Assembly (NCBI GenBank): GCA_963694825.1
Contig: CAVOEV010000096.1
Location: 1-15,560 of the forward strand
Direction: 5' to 3'
DNA length: 15,560 nt
Source of the DNA: UBA8437 sp963694825
GTDB lineage: Bacteria > Planctomycetota > Planctomycetia > Planctomycetales > Planctomycetaceae
Shown: positions 6,841 to 14,082 of the stretch, in pieces
Numbering within the stretch: the stretch's first letter is position 1
Layout: each line of letters begins with the position of its first letter
Made by a program: the position numbers and the translations under genes
The notes under the pieces: generated by a model
Database searches by the model: none
Seen by the model: only the letters and a program-made list of their open reading frames with translations
What the model was told of the DNA's origin: nothing

Positions 6841-7938
6841 TCAGGATTTCAGGGGTGTGGTTGCGAGAGTTGTTTTGTCGGGTTGTCGTCTGAGCCAGAC
6901 CGAGAATGCGATCCCGACACAGAATAGCACAAGGCTGAAGCACTGCGAGATGGTGAGCCCGGTCCCGAATTGGCTCATTTCGTCGGCACGGAGGATTTCG
7001 AGCAGGAACCTGGTGATTGGATAGACGACGAGTGCGACGGCGAGAGTTTGTCCGTGTTGTCGGCTGTTGCGGAAGATACTGGAGGTAACCAGGCAGAGCA
7101 CGAGGCCATTGAACGAGCTGTAGATTTGGCTGGGGTGCAGGCCGAAAGTCCGAGGGGCGTCGGGATTGATAAAGCCGCGAGCGGCCAGCGAGTTGAAGGG
7201 GACGCTGTCGTGTGGAAAGCGAATCGCCCAGGGCAATTCGCAGGCGTCTCCCCAGCAGCAGCCATTCATCAGGCATCCGAGTCGTCCGAAGGCGAGGGCG
7301 AGGAAGAACGAGGGGACGATCAGGTCGACGAGTTTCAGGGGCGAGCAGCCGTGTCGATTGCGGCGGGCAAAGACCAGCAGCGCCACCAGCGACAGGCCGA
7401 CTCCGCCGTAGAGCACCAGTCCACCGGACGAGATGTCGACGGCGGCCTTGAGTTGTTCGAGCGGGCTGGTTGTCTTGGCGAACAGCGGTTCGTGATATTG
7501 CAGCACGTACCACCCGCGTGCTCCGATGACACTGGCTCCAAACAACCAGATCGCGAGGTCCCAGACCAGTTGTTCGGGAATCTGCATTCGTCGTGCATGT
7601 CGGACGGCGAGCATACCGGCGGCAACACAGCCGAGGAAGACGAGGAATCCGTATCCATAGACCGGCACCGTCGGGCCTGGGTCACCGCCTCGACTCACCA
7701 AACTGACGGCGACCAATGCGAAGAGTCCGATCACGAATTGCGTCGCCAACGCCTTGACGTCGCTCTGCGGATCCTCGTCAGTCTGTGCCCGGTTCGTTCT
7801 CGCTCGCCAGATCCAGTAGATGCTGAAGACGGTCCAGGGGACGGCCATCCATCCGATCCCGAGCACCGGGGTGCCTTGGGCCGATTCGGAGATACCGAAC
7901 AGCGAGTCGAGTTGGAGTTGGATGAGTGTTTGGCGCAT
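6841..7938 (-). CDS. lgt: Prolipoprotein diacylglyceryl transferase (Lgt), variant active site
   Basis: A 365-residue multi-pass inner-membrane protein that should transfer diacylglycerol from phosphatidylglycerol to the lipobox Cys of prelipoproteins. Recognisable family blocks are SGGLVLYGG (171-179), GRLGCLMNGCCWG (218-230), LHPSQIY (267-273) and YPITRFLLEILR (306-317). Relative to E. coli Lgt, Arg143, Gly154, Arg239 and Glu243 have counterparts (Arg219, Gly230, Arg310, Glu314). His103, Asn146 and Glu151 align with Ser171, Cys222 and Cys227. The Cys-rich NGCCWG form occurs in other Lgt homologues, so this is a variant type and not obviously a dead enzyme. It is about 75 residues longer than the E. 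coli protein because of an N-terminal extension with its own membrane segment. It starts at ATG 7938, only 15 bases after panC, implying one operon. Confidence 0.9.
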   Translation of the reverse strand: MRQTLIQLQLDSLFGISESAQGTPVLGIGWMAVPWTVFSIYWIWRARTNRAQTDEDPQSDVKALATQFVIGLFALVAVSLVSRGGDPGPTVPVYGYGFLVFLGCVAAGMLAVRHARRMQIPEQLVWDLAIWLFGASVIGARGWYVLQYHEPLFAKTTSPLEQLKAAVDISSGGLVLYGGVGLSLVALLVFARRNRHGCSPLKLVDLIVPSFFLALAFGRLGCLMNGCCWGDACELPWAIRFPHDSVPFNSLAARGFINPDAPRTFGLHPSQIYSSFNGLVLCLVTSSIFRNSRQHGQTLAVALVVYPITRFLLEILRADEMSQFGTGLTISQCFSLVLFCVGIAFSVWLRRQPDKTTLATTPLKS

Positions 7939-7953
7939 GGGCCATCGGTTGTG

Positions 7954-8838
7954 TCAGGGTTCGTGATTGGTCGGGTGGTTGTTGTCGCGAGTGAGGTTGT
8001 CGAGCGGCAGGTTGTCGATCAGGCGGACGTGGCCGACTGTGGCGGCGACGAGTGCGACGAGTGGTTTATCGGCGAGGGTCGTCTCTTCGAGATGACTGGT
8101 ATCGACGATGGTGGCGTAGTCGAGTTCGAGATCGGGGACGGCTTCGAGCTGGTCGGTCAGGAAGCGACGCAGTTGTGGCAGGTCGGTGGTTCCGTTGTGC
8201 CATTGATGTCGTGTGAGTCCAAGGACACGTGACAGTGCTGTGGCGGTGTCACGTTGTTTGGGATCCAGCAGCACGTTGCGGCTCGAGAGTGCCAGTCCGT
8301 CATTGTCGCGTATGGTGGGGCAGGTGATGATGTCGATGGGCAGGTGCAGGTCTTGGCAGAGGCGTCGGATGACCAGTTGTTGCTGGAAGTCCTTTTGGCC
8401 GAAGTAGGCCGAGTCGGGTGTTGTGATATTGAGTATTTTGACGACGACGGTGGCCACTCCTTGGAAGTGGCCAGGTCGGTGTTGTCCTTCGAGGACTTGG
8501 CCGAGTCGTCCGACATCGACGAAGGTCTGTTCGTCGGGTGAGTAGACGGTGTGTTCGTCGGGCGCGAAGACGAGATCGACGTCGAGTGTGCGGCAGGTTG
8601 CCAGGTCCTCTTCGCGTCGTCTGGGGTAGCGTTGGAAGTCGTCGGGGTTGTCGAACTGTGGGGCATTGACGAACAGCGTGACCACGACGAATCCACAATC
8701 GGCCACGGCCTGTTGGATCAGGCTGGTGTGGCCGCTGTGCAGTGCACCCATGGTCGGCACGCAGCCGACACGCAGCCTGTTGCGTCGTGCCGAACCGACC
8801 AACTCGCGAACCTCGTCGACACTCCCAGTCGTCCTCAT
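7954..8838 (-). CDS. panC: Pantothenate synthetase (pantoate-beta-alanine ligase)
   Basis: A 294-residue protein joining pantoate and beta-alanine with ATP to give pantothenate, the coenzyme A precursor, in the cytoplasm. Visible motifs are PTMGALHSGH (28-37, the HIGH-type nucleotide site), FVNAPQFDNPDDFQRYPR (56-73), GVATVVVKILNI (127-138), YFGQKDFQQ (145-153) and the KMSKS-like GLALSSRN (181-188). The ATG at 8838 is preferred because it places the PTMG motif where the family normally has it. An in-frame TTG at 8865 with a weak AGGGA would add nine residues. The family consensus FVNPTQF reads FVNAPQF here, which is mild. It is the first gene of a tight panC-lgt-sigma cluster, with a plausible promoter at 8916-8944. 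No panB or panD is in the window. Confidence 0.95.
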   Translation of the reverse strand: MRTTGSVDEVRELVGSARRNRLRVGCVPTMGALHSGHTSLIQQAVADCGFVVVTLFVNAPQFDNPDDFQRYPRRREEDLATCRTLDVDLVFAPDEHTVYSPDEQTFVDVGRLGQVLEGQHRPGHFQGVATVVVKILNITTPDSAYFGQKDFQQQLVIRRLCQDLHLPIDIITCPTIRDNDGLALSSRNVLLDPKQRDTATALSRVLGLTRHQWHNGTTDLPQLRRFLTDQLEAVPDLELDYATIVDTSHLEETTLADKPLVALVAATVGHVRLIDNLPLDNLTRDNNHPTNHEP

Positions 8839-8915
8839 TCGCTCAGCCCGAACCTCGTGCGTCAATGTCCGTGTCCCTGATCGGTCGGGGATCGACCCCT
8901 ATCCGATCTGACGGG

Positions 8916-8944
8916 ATTCTATGGTCTGGGTGTCGGTTTGACGA
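8916..8944 (-). promoter_or_regulatory. Candidate promoter of the panC-lgt-sigma cluster
   Basis: On the - strand TAGAAT (8921-8916, five of six matches to the sigma-70 -10 consensus) follows TCGTCA (8944-8939, four of six matches to the -35 consensus) with a 17-base spacer. It would give a leader of about 70 bases before panC. Planctomycete promoters are poorly defined, so this is tentative. Confidence 0.3.
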
Positions 8945-8950
8945 GGTGGG

Positions 8951-8974
8951 CTGCGGTGTGCTGCGGTGTGCTGC
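8951..8974. repeat. Short tandem repeat, ctgcggtgtg twice
   Basis: Two perfect 10-bp copies plus four bases of a third lie between the candidate panC promoter and the hairpin that follows the DUF1571 gene. Confidence 0.7.
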
Positions 8975-8979
8975 AAAGA

Positions 8980-9020
8980 CCGGCGGCACGATCAGCCAAG
9001 GAGGCCGGTCGTGCCGTCGG
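8980..9020 (-). terminator. Strong hairpin after the DUF1571 gene, likely terminator
   Basis: A 14-bp stem with two G-T pairs (8980-8993 with 9007-9020), extended by three more pairs past one mismatch, encloses a 5-base loop. It begins about 40 bases after the DUF1571 stop on the - strand and is followed by TCTTT, a short T-rich tail. It would insulate DUF1571 from panC. Confidence 0.6.
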
Positions 9021-9061
9021 GCAGCAATGGAGCGGAGAGCGGGGTCTGGGGAATCCAGATC

Positions 9062-9889
9062 CTAGTAATCGTAGCCGGGGTTCTTGGGATCGAAGTCTCG
9101 GCTGGCGAGTCCGATGTTGGTCTTCACGTTCGAGTAGGTGTACTGCTCGATCAGCGGCGGCTTGCCACCGGACTTCTTGGGGAAGCCGTACTGTTGGACA
9201 CGGATCGGCAACTGAGTCTGGTTGTCGATGTAGAGTCGTGTCATGTGGAATGGTGTGGTGGCGGTCTTCTTGGGGTGCGTCACCTGGATGACACGGACGC
9301 TGATCTTGCCGAGTTTGGCCTTGGGGAAGTAGCGGACCTGCGAGTTGCTGGCCTGTTTTTCCCAGATGGTGACGACGGCATTGAGCATCTTTTTGATGCC
9401 GATATGAGTGATCGGGTACCGGTTCTCTTTCATGACGAGGTTACTGGTCGGCTTGAGCTTGAGTGTACCGACGATTTTCTGGAAGCCGGTTCCGTGAGCG
9501 ACCAGTTTGCCCTTGTTCAGGCCATCGACGTAGATGACTTCGCGTCCCTTGTGTGGTGCGGAGAACTTGAGGTAGACCGAAAACGGCTTCTGTCTCATCT
9601 TGATATTCATCGTTTGCTCGATCAGTTTCTCCCCGACGATTTCCTTCTTCGAGAAGGTGGCCGAGTAGTCCTTGACCGACTGCAGTGCTGCCTGGCTCTT
9701 GCCGACGATTTGCAGAGCCTGCTTGAGAGCATTGGAGCGGGAATTGGATGGTTTCAGAGCGACTCGATCGGCGGCGTTGGCTGGCAGAGCGGCTAAGCTG
9801 GCCAGGACGGCGGCCGTGATGAGGCAGAGTGCGGTTCGGGTGATGGGGGTCGTACGGGTCGTGCGGGTCGTCTGATCAATGGTGTTCAT
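9062..9889 (-). CDS. Secreted DUF1571 family protein
   Basis: A 275-residue protein from ATG 9889, with GAGGA six bases upstream. An unusually Thr/Arg-rich n-region (TTRTTRTTPITRT) precedes a signal-peptide hydrophobic core (about 20-36) and a likely cleavage after ALPANAA. The mature part matches the planctomycete DUF1571 pattern as remembered: YSATFSKKEIVGEKL (75-89), KPFSVYLKFSAPHKGREVIY (101-120), GLNKGKLVAHGTG (123-135), a GTLKLKPTSN block (141-150), NRYPITHIGI (156-165) and the C-terminal NIGLASRDFDPKNPGYDY. The beta-strand-rich pattern recalls LolA/LolB-like lipoprotein-carrier folds, but no function is established. It is flanked by a terminator-like hairpin downstream and the perfect terminator of the preceding gene upstream, so it appears to be its own transcription unit. 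Confidence 0.88.
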   Translation of the reverse strand: MNTIDQTTRTTRTTPITRTALCLITAAVLASLAALPANAADRVALKPSNSRSNALKQALQIVGKSQAALQSVKDYSATFSKKEIVGEKLIEQTMNIKMRQKPFSVYLKFSAPHKGREVIYVDGLNKGKLVAHGTGFQKIVGTLKLKPTSNLVMKENRYPITHIGIKKMLNAVVTIWEKQASNSQVRYFPKAKLGKISVRVIQVTHPKKTATTPFHMTRLYIDNQTQLPIRVQQYGFPKKSGGKPPLIEQYTYSNVKTNIGLASRDFDPKNPGYDY

Positions 9890-10192
9890 TCCAGGTCCTC
9901 GGTCACGGTTGTGCGATCGGCCGTCTGGTCGTTGTGGACGTCTGGGTCGAAGGCAGGGGGCGTGGGCAGATGTTTTGAAAGGGCAGGAACGCATCCTGCG
10001 TTTTGGTCGCACCGGGCTGCAAGTTGCTGTCACTCAGCGGAAAAAGCGATTCCGGCGATTGGTGTATCGTCGAACTGGAGTCAGCAGCTTGGGTGGAAAT
10101 GGCTTCTGGTGTCGGACTTGAGTGTGGTCGGGGCCGGTCAATCAGATCGGTCGGAAAACAACGATTCGCGCGATGCGCTGGATGACCCGTCC
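9890..10192. other. Leader/intergenic region upstream of the DUF1571 gene
   Basis: About 300 bases between the intrinsic terminator at 10193 and the DUF1571 ATG at 9889. No credible gene was found. It must contain the DUF1571 promoter, but no convincing -35/-10 pair was seen. It holds nested inverted repeats at 9983-10002 (GCAGGA/TCCTGC and AACGCA/TGCGTT), mutually exclusive hairpins in the presumed 5' leader, followed on the + strand by TTTT. Confidence 0.5.
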
Positions 10193-10226
10193 AAAAAAAA
10201 AACCTCGCCCCGGTTGAGGGGCGAGG
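10193..10226 (-). terminator. Intrinsic (Rho-independent) terminator
   Basis: On the - strand a perfect 9-bp GC-rich stem CCTCGCCCC / GGGGCGAGG with a 6-base loop is followed directly by ten T residues. It lies about 52 bases after the stop of the 203-residue carboxypeptidase-regulatory-like protein gene. This is the clearest terminator in the window. Confidence 0.95.
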
Positions 10227-10278
10227 CCAAGTGAGCGGATTGTGGCCGAAGTGGATCGTGAGGGGTGTCGCGATCGAG

Positions 10279-10890
10279 TTAGGGGCTGCAGGGCAAACCG
10301 CCGGATCCCAGGGCGTCGATCTGGTCTTCGAGGTCATCGATCTTGTTGTAGGTTGCACCGGCGATGATCAATGCGGTGACCGAGGAGGCGACCATGACGA
10401 GGGTAATGGCATCGAGTTGATCGACGACCGATTCGATGTGTTGACCTCGGACGACCGGATCGGTCGGAGCGACCAGGACGGCCTGGTCGCTGGCTTGCGG
10501 CGGAGCCGCCGAAGTGTTCCAGATACGATAAACGGCACGTGTCGAGTCGGCATCGAGTTGGTAGAGACCGGCGGGGACATTGGCCATGGCGAAGTGGCCT
10601 CCGTCGCGGGTCAGAGTGCGAGCGATTTCCCGGTGTCCTTGCCGGAGCACGACCAGCACGCCGTCACGTGACTGGCCCTGATCATCGACGACCTGTCCGA
10701 CGAGTCGGCCGGTTTCATCGAGAGTCACGTCGGTGATCGGCGTGGCCGGGCGTGCGGTGGGCACTGCCTGTTGGCTGGGCTGTGGGCTGGGCCCAAAGGC
10801 CCAAGCCGGGAGTTGTCCCATCAGCATGCCGAGGCACGAGAATGTGACCAGTGAGACTGTCCATTTGCTTTGGCTGAAAAATTGTTTCAT
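10279..10890 (-). CDS. Exported protein with carboxypeptidase-regulatory-like domain and C-terminal membrane helix
   Basis: A 203-residue protein from ATG 10890, which has AGAGGA eight bases upstream. Residues 1-31 form a signal peptide (KQFFSQSKW, hydrophobic core, QLPAWAF). A Pro/Gln/Ala-rich linker follows. Residues about 55-112 resemble the beta-sandwich carboxypeptidase-regulatory-like (CarboxypepD_reg/SdrD B-like) module: DVTLDETGRLVGQVVDDQGQ, then DGGHFAMANVPAGLYQLD. A second hydrophobic helix (about 161-180, AITLVMVASSVTALIIAGAT) and a short acidic tail (NKIDDLEDQIDAL) close the protein, suggesting membrane anchoring. Such modules are common in planctomycete surface proteins; the specific role is unknown. 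It ends in a strong terminator. Confidence 0.82.
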   Translation of the reverse strand: MKQFFSQSKWTVSLVTFSCLGMLMGQLPAWAFGPSPQPSQQAVPTARPATPITDVTLDETGRLVGQVVDDQGQSRDGVLVVLRQGHREIARTLTRDGGHFAMANVPAGLYQLDADSTRAVYRIWNTSAAPPQASDQAVLVAPTDPVVRGQHIESVVDQLDAITLVMVASSVTALIIAGATYNKIDDLEDQIDALGSGGLPCSP

Positions 10891-11086
10891 CGGTCCGATC
10901 CTCTTTGCAGGCAATCCGTTGGCTCACGACTGGCTTGTATTCAGGGCAGGGCTCGGTCACCCGTTCAAAGGGTACAATCCGGAGAACCCGTACATTCCTT
11001 TCTATCGGACTGATGCCCGGTCCACCCTTAGTCCGAACCCCAGCGGTGTCCGTTTTTCCCGGTCGAGTGTTTCTGGCCAATTGGGA
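10891..11086. other. Intergenic region between two exported-protein genes
   Basis: Nearly 200 bases between the DUF1570-type gene and the carboxypeptidase-regulatory-like gene, both on the - strand. It probably holds the promoter of the latter, but no confident promoter or terminator was identified. Only the AGAGGA ribosome-binding site (10899-10904) is clear. Confidence 0.4.
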
Positions 11087-11881
11087 TCATCGAGCGAGTC
11101 GGACGAGGTGAGATTTCAGTTGTTTGTGGGCTGTGGGGATTCGTGTTTCAAGAAACCGGCTGAAGCGACCTGGCGGCTTGTTGTTGCGGATTTCGGCCAG
11201 GTAATCGGCCAGTGCGTGTTGTGCCGGAGCGGGTCCGTTGAGCAGGAAGTGGGTCCAGGCCCAGGCTTCGCGATAGTCGCGACTGGTCATCGACTGGAAT
11301 GTGCGGCGGGATTCGAGTCGTTTGAGTGAGGGGGTCGATCCCAGTCTGAGTGACCAGCGGAGTCGTTTTAGGTGTGGGTGCGATCGGTTGTTGGCCGAAC
11401 TGGGCTGCTCGAAGTACTCGGCCAAGCCCTCGTCGAGCCACAGCGGGAGGTAGGGCAGGGCGTTGTGGATCAGAGCGTGTGTGCATTCGTGGCGGAGGTC
11501 AACGGACCAGGAGTCATGTTGGAAGGCGAAGACGTATCCTCGGTCTGCAGTCTTCAGGTACAGAGCTCTCCGCCGAGCGGCACCGGGCAGTCTTTGGCGG
11601 ACGTGTTGCTGATAGCGGCGGCGGTTGGCCAGCAGGTGTACGTCGATCGGTTGCCCGGTGACGGGCAGGCCGAGCCTCTTGTGGAACTCTGCGGGGAGTG
11701 TTTCGAGTGAGCGGATGACCTGGCGGTGGTTGTCGAGATCGAATTCCGAGTGGAGCAGGAAGGGGCCACAGCGACGGACGGTGTGCCAGGCAGGCGGTTC
11801 GGCGGCGAGCAGTGTGGTGGCTCCAAGCATCGCGGTCGCGATGACGAGCGGCTTGGTGAGTGTGTGATTGGTGGTGAACAT
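11087..11881 (-). CDS. Exported HExxH putative metallopeptidase (DUF1570-like)
   Basis: A 264-residue protein from ATG 11881. The first 27 residues look like a signal peptide (TLTKPLVIATAMLGATTLLAAEPP). HECTH (131-135) in RHECTHALIHN, followed by LPLWLDEGLAEYFE (146-158), is the gluzincin pattern: two zinc-binding His, catalytic Glu132, and Glu151 in the EGLAEYFE segment as probable third ligand. This arrangement is that of the DUF1570 family found in planctomycetes and related to peptidase clan MA. It would act outside the cytoplasmic membrane; the substrate is unknown. No Shine-Dalgarno is present: seven C residues precede the ATG. An in-frame ATG at 11956 is an alternative start but would bury the signal peptide. 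It is divergent from the unrecognised membrane-protein gene at 12055. Confidence 0.83.
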   Translation of the reverse strand: MFTTNHTLTKPLVIATAMLGATTLLAAEPPAWHTVRRCGPFLLHSEFDLDNHRQVIRSLETLPAEFHKRLGLPVTGQPIDVHLLANRRRYQQHVRQRLPGAARRRALYLKTADRGYVFAFQHDSWSVDLRHECTHALIHNALPYLPLWLDEGLAEYFEQPSSANNRSHPHLKRLRWSLRLGSTPSLKRLESRRTFQSMTSRDYREAWAWTHFLLNGPAPAQHALADYLAEIRNNKPPGRFSRFLETRIPTAHKQLKSHLVRLAR

Positions 11882-11996
11882 GAGGGGGGGCCAGGCGAGT
11901 CGGGTCTGGAGCGGACGGATTGTATGCAGGGCGGCATGCGGGTCAATAGCCGGCATGAAGTGTTGGGAGTCGAGTGTGCTTGTGCGGTGATTGCAA

Positions 11997-12026
11997 TTGC
12001 CGGTCGGGGGCGAGTGGCATAAGATC
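11997..12026 (+). promoter_or_regulatory. Candidate promoter of the membrane protein-scpB pair
   Basis: TTGCCG (11997-12002) and TAAGAT (12021-12026) each match the sigma-70 consensus at four of six positions with an 18-base spacer, about 29 bases before the ATG at 12055. Weak and tentative. Confidence 0.25.
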
Positions 12027-12054
12027 CCCGCCCCTTTGTGTGAAAGGAACGAGA

Positions 12055-12618
12055 ATGGTTCGGTCGATCGGAAGATGTCTGGGCGCGGTCGTGATGCTGG
12101 GGCCTCTGGCGGCGATGTTCGCCATGATCGTCTGGGGCGTGCCTCAGTTGGCCCCGACAGTGCTTGCTCCCGGATGGATGTCCGGTGTGGAATCCACGTC
12201 GCCATCCGTCGTGTCGTCGACAGTGACAGGCGGTGTTGGTGAGTTTGGTACCGTGCCGAAGGACGTTTCGAGTGGTGTTCGGCAATCGAATCGTCCCTTG
12301 CCGGCGACATCGCGTCGTTCTCGAACCGACCAACCGATGGCGTCTGCTGGTCCGAGTCGGACTCGAGCGACTGGGTCGATGACCTGGAGCCAGGTGCGAG
12401 CCGGCTTGGAGGCTCGTGGGATTGTGAATTTCAAAATCCAGTCAGGCGGTCGTGCCGGCGAGGTGCATTTCAGTTGTGTGCAGCCGGTTCCGGGTCGAGT
12501 TCGCGTGTTGCGGCGATTCGAGGCGGAAGCGTCGGATCCGTTGCGAGCGGCTGGAGACGTGTTGTTGCAGATCGAGCAGTACGACCGGCGGTTGTTGCAG
12601 GTGGCTGGCTCGAGGTAG
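12055..12618 (+). CDS. Hypothetical single-pass membrane protein upstream of scpB
   Basis: A 187-residue protein not recognised. The ATG at 12055 is preceded by AAAGGA with 6-base spacing. Residues about 10-29 form one membrane segment (GAVVMLGPLAAMFAMIVWGV). A Ser/Thr/Pro/Arg-rich, probably disordered region follows (about 45-108). A compact C-terminal domain (about 109-187) starts MTWSQVRAGLEARGIVNF, with predicted strands around VHFSCVQPVPGRVRVLRRFEA and an amphipathic helix DPLRAAGDVLLQIEQYDRRL. The C-terminal part is the likely functional unit. It ends 18 bases before scpB on the same strand, so the two are probably co-transcribed. A link to chromosome segregation would be guilt by association only. 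Confidence 0.8.
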   Translation: MVRSIGRCLGAVVMLGPLAAMFAMIVWGVPQLAPTVLAPGWMSGVESTSPSVVSSTVTGGVGEFGTVPKDVSSGVRQSNRPLPATSRRSRTDQPMASAGPSRTRATGSMTWSQVRAGLEARGIVNFKIQSGGRAGEVHFSCVQPVPGRVRVLRRFEAEASDPLRAAGDVLLQIEQYDRRLLQVAGSR

Positions 12619-12636
12619 ATTGGACGAGGTCGACGG

Positions 12637-13386
12637 ATGTGGCAGCGATCGAGCCGTTCGTGGTCGGGTGCAGGTGTCGGGCCGGGGTTGAGGTCTGGTG
12701 GTCTGACGGATCGCAGTCGGCAGTTTTTTCGCCAGAGGGATGTGGTTGCGGATTCGGTTGGTGAGAGCACGGTCGAGTCGTTCCGCAATCAGAAGCTGGC
12801 TCGACTCGAGGCCGTGCTTCTGGTCGCCGACTCGGCACTCTCGACCCGCCGACTCGCGCATCTTGCCGTACTGGCTTCTCCCGCCGAAGCGTCACAGCTT
12901 CTCGAACGACTCAACCAGACCTATGACGCTGGCGGAAGCGCCTTCCATGTCGAGCGGGTGGCGACCGGTTTCCAGTTGTTGACTCGGCCCGAGTTCGCCG
13001 TCTGGCTGGACCGTCTCCACAACCGCCAGTTGCAGTTAAAGCTGTCGACTCCAGCCCTGGAAACTCTATCGATCGTCGCCTACCGCCAACCGATTACTCG
13101 AGCCGACATCGAAGCGATCCGAGGCGTTCAGTCGACCGATATTCTCAGGCACGTGATGGAACGCGGCCTGGTTCGGATCGGTGGCGAGGAGGATTCTCTG
13201 GGGCGTCCGTTCCTGTACGAGACGACTCGTCGATTCCTGGAACTGTTTGGTCTGACCGACCTCGACGAATTGCCCAACGCGGTGTTGTTGCGACGGCCTC
13301 CGCAGCGGCGGGAGCTGTCTGGCGACGATGAGATGACTGAGGAGTCGGTCGAGGACGAGGAAGTCGCTGAGGAGGAGGACCCGTAG
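12637..13386 (+). CDS. scpB: Segregation and condensation protein B
   Basis: A 249-residue protein from ATG 12637, with GAGG seven bases upstream. The core (about residues 52-215) has the two winged-helix domains of ScpB. Domain one runs from LARLEAVLLVADSALSTRRL to GFQLLTRPEFAVWL. Domain two carries the well-conserved LSTPALETLSIVAYRQPITR and ADIEAIRGV, then GRPFLYETTRRFLELFGL and DLDELP. ScpB dimers join the SMC-ScpA complex, which condenses and helps segregate the chromosome. A basic N-terminal extension of about 45 residues and an acidic tail (DDEMTEESVEDEEVAEEED) lie outside the core. scpA is not next to it here. The 5' half of the gene is C-rich on the coding strand, unlike most of the window. 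It is convergent with tmk, 27 bases apart, with no hairpin seen. Confidence 0.96.
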   Translation: MWQRSSRSWSGAGVGPGLRSGGLTDRSRQFFRQRDVVADSVGESTVESFRNQKLARLEAVLLVADSALSTRRLAHLAVLASPAEASQLLERLNQTYDAGGSAFHVERVATGFQLLTRPEFAVWLDRLHNRQLQLKLSTPALETLSIVAYRQPITRADIEAIRGVQSTDILRHVMERGLVRIGGEEDSLGRPFLYETTRRFLELFGLTDLDELPNAVLLRRPPQRRELSGDDEMTEESVEDEEVAEEEDP

Positions 13387-13413
13387 CGTGTGGGCGGTGT
13401 GGTGGCGAGTGTG

Positions 13414-14082
13414 TCAGAGAAGTTCTGAGACGGTGTGCCAGACGTCTTCGGCGATTTGCGGGATGGATCGGACCTGTTGAGAGTCTGGTTCGAGTGCATC
13501 GATTCGGGTCCAGTGCGGGCGGCTGTTGGCGAGCGACTGGTAGAGTTGTTGGACGCGTTGTTGGTAACCGAGATCGGCTTCCTGCAGGTCGACGGTCTTG
13601 TCGGTGTAGTCTCGGCGTGCTTTTTTCCGAATCAGTTTTTGGCTGATGAGTGGCGGCACATCGAGCCAGACGACGGTATCGGGCCGCGGCAAATCGAACA
13701 CGTCGTATTCGATTTTTTCGATCCATTCGATCAAGTCATTCTGACGTTCTCGATCGACTCGCGAGCCCTGGTGAGCGAGGTTGGATGGGACATAGCGGTC
13801 GCAGACGACGACCTGGTGGTTGTCGAGTGCATCGATGAGCAGACCGCGAGATTCGTAGCGGTCTCCGGCATAGAGTGTGGCGGCGAGTTCTGGTGCGACG
13901 GCGTCGAGCGGACCGAAGTCACCGTCGAGAAACCTGCCGATGGTCGTTCCGAAGAGTGTTTCGGAGTATCTCGGGAAGCTGAGCAGGCAGGCGGTGATGT
14001 TGTGTTGGTTGAGTCGTTCGACGAGTTGTTGTGCCTGGGTCCCCTTGCCGGATCCGTCGATGCCTTCGATGGCGATCAGCAC
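13414..14082 (-). CDS. tmk: Thymidylate kinase
   Basis: A 222-residue dTMP kinase that makes dTDP for DNA synthesis. The P-loop GIDGSGKGTQ (7-16), SFPRYSETLFGTTIGRFLDG (35-54), AGDRYESR (72-79, substrate/nucleotide region), the DRY block VVVCDRYVPSNLAHQG (91-106) and a basic lid region (KKARRDYTDKTVDLQEAD, 153-170) are all present. GTG 14082 is chosen: AGGAG lies seven bases upstream and the P-loop falls at the usual distance. A longer reading from GTG 14115 adds eleven non-conserved residues. The start overlaps the end of the methylthiotransferase-domain gene (GTGCTGA), so translation is probably coupled. Confidence 0.94.
   Translation of the reverse strand: MLIAIEGIDGSGKGTQAQQLVERLNQHNITACLLSFPRYSETLFGTTIGRFLDGDFGPLDAVAPELAATLYAGDRYESRGLLIDALDNHQVVVCDRYVPSNLAHQGSRVDRERQNDLIEWIEKIEYDVFDLPRPDTVVWLDVPPLISQKLIRKKARRDYTDKTVDLQEADLGYQQRVQQLYQSLANSRPHWTRIDALEPDSQQVRSIPQIAEDVWHTVSELL

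Noticed and set aside
6970..8232. 420-residue + strand frame across lgt and panC
   Set aside because: It lies antisense to two well-supported genes and spans their junction. The composition is that of a complementary-strand shadow.
8966..9796. 276-residue + strand frame opposite the DUF1571 gene
   Set aside because: Antisense shadow; the - strand gene has a signal peptide, a ribosome-binding site and family motifs.
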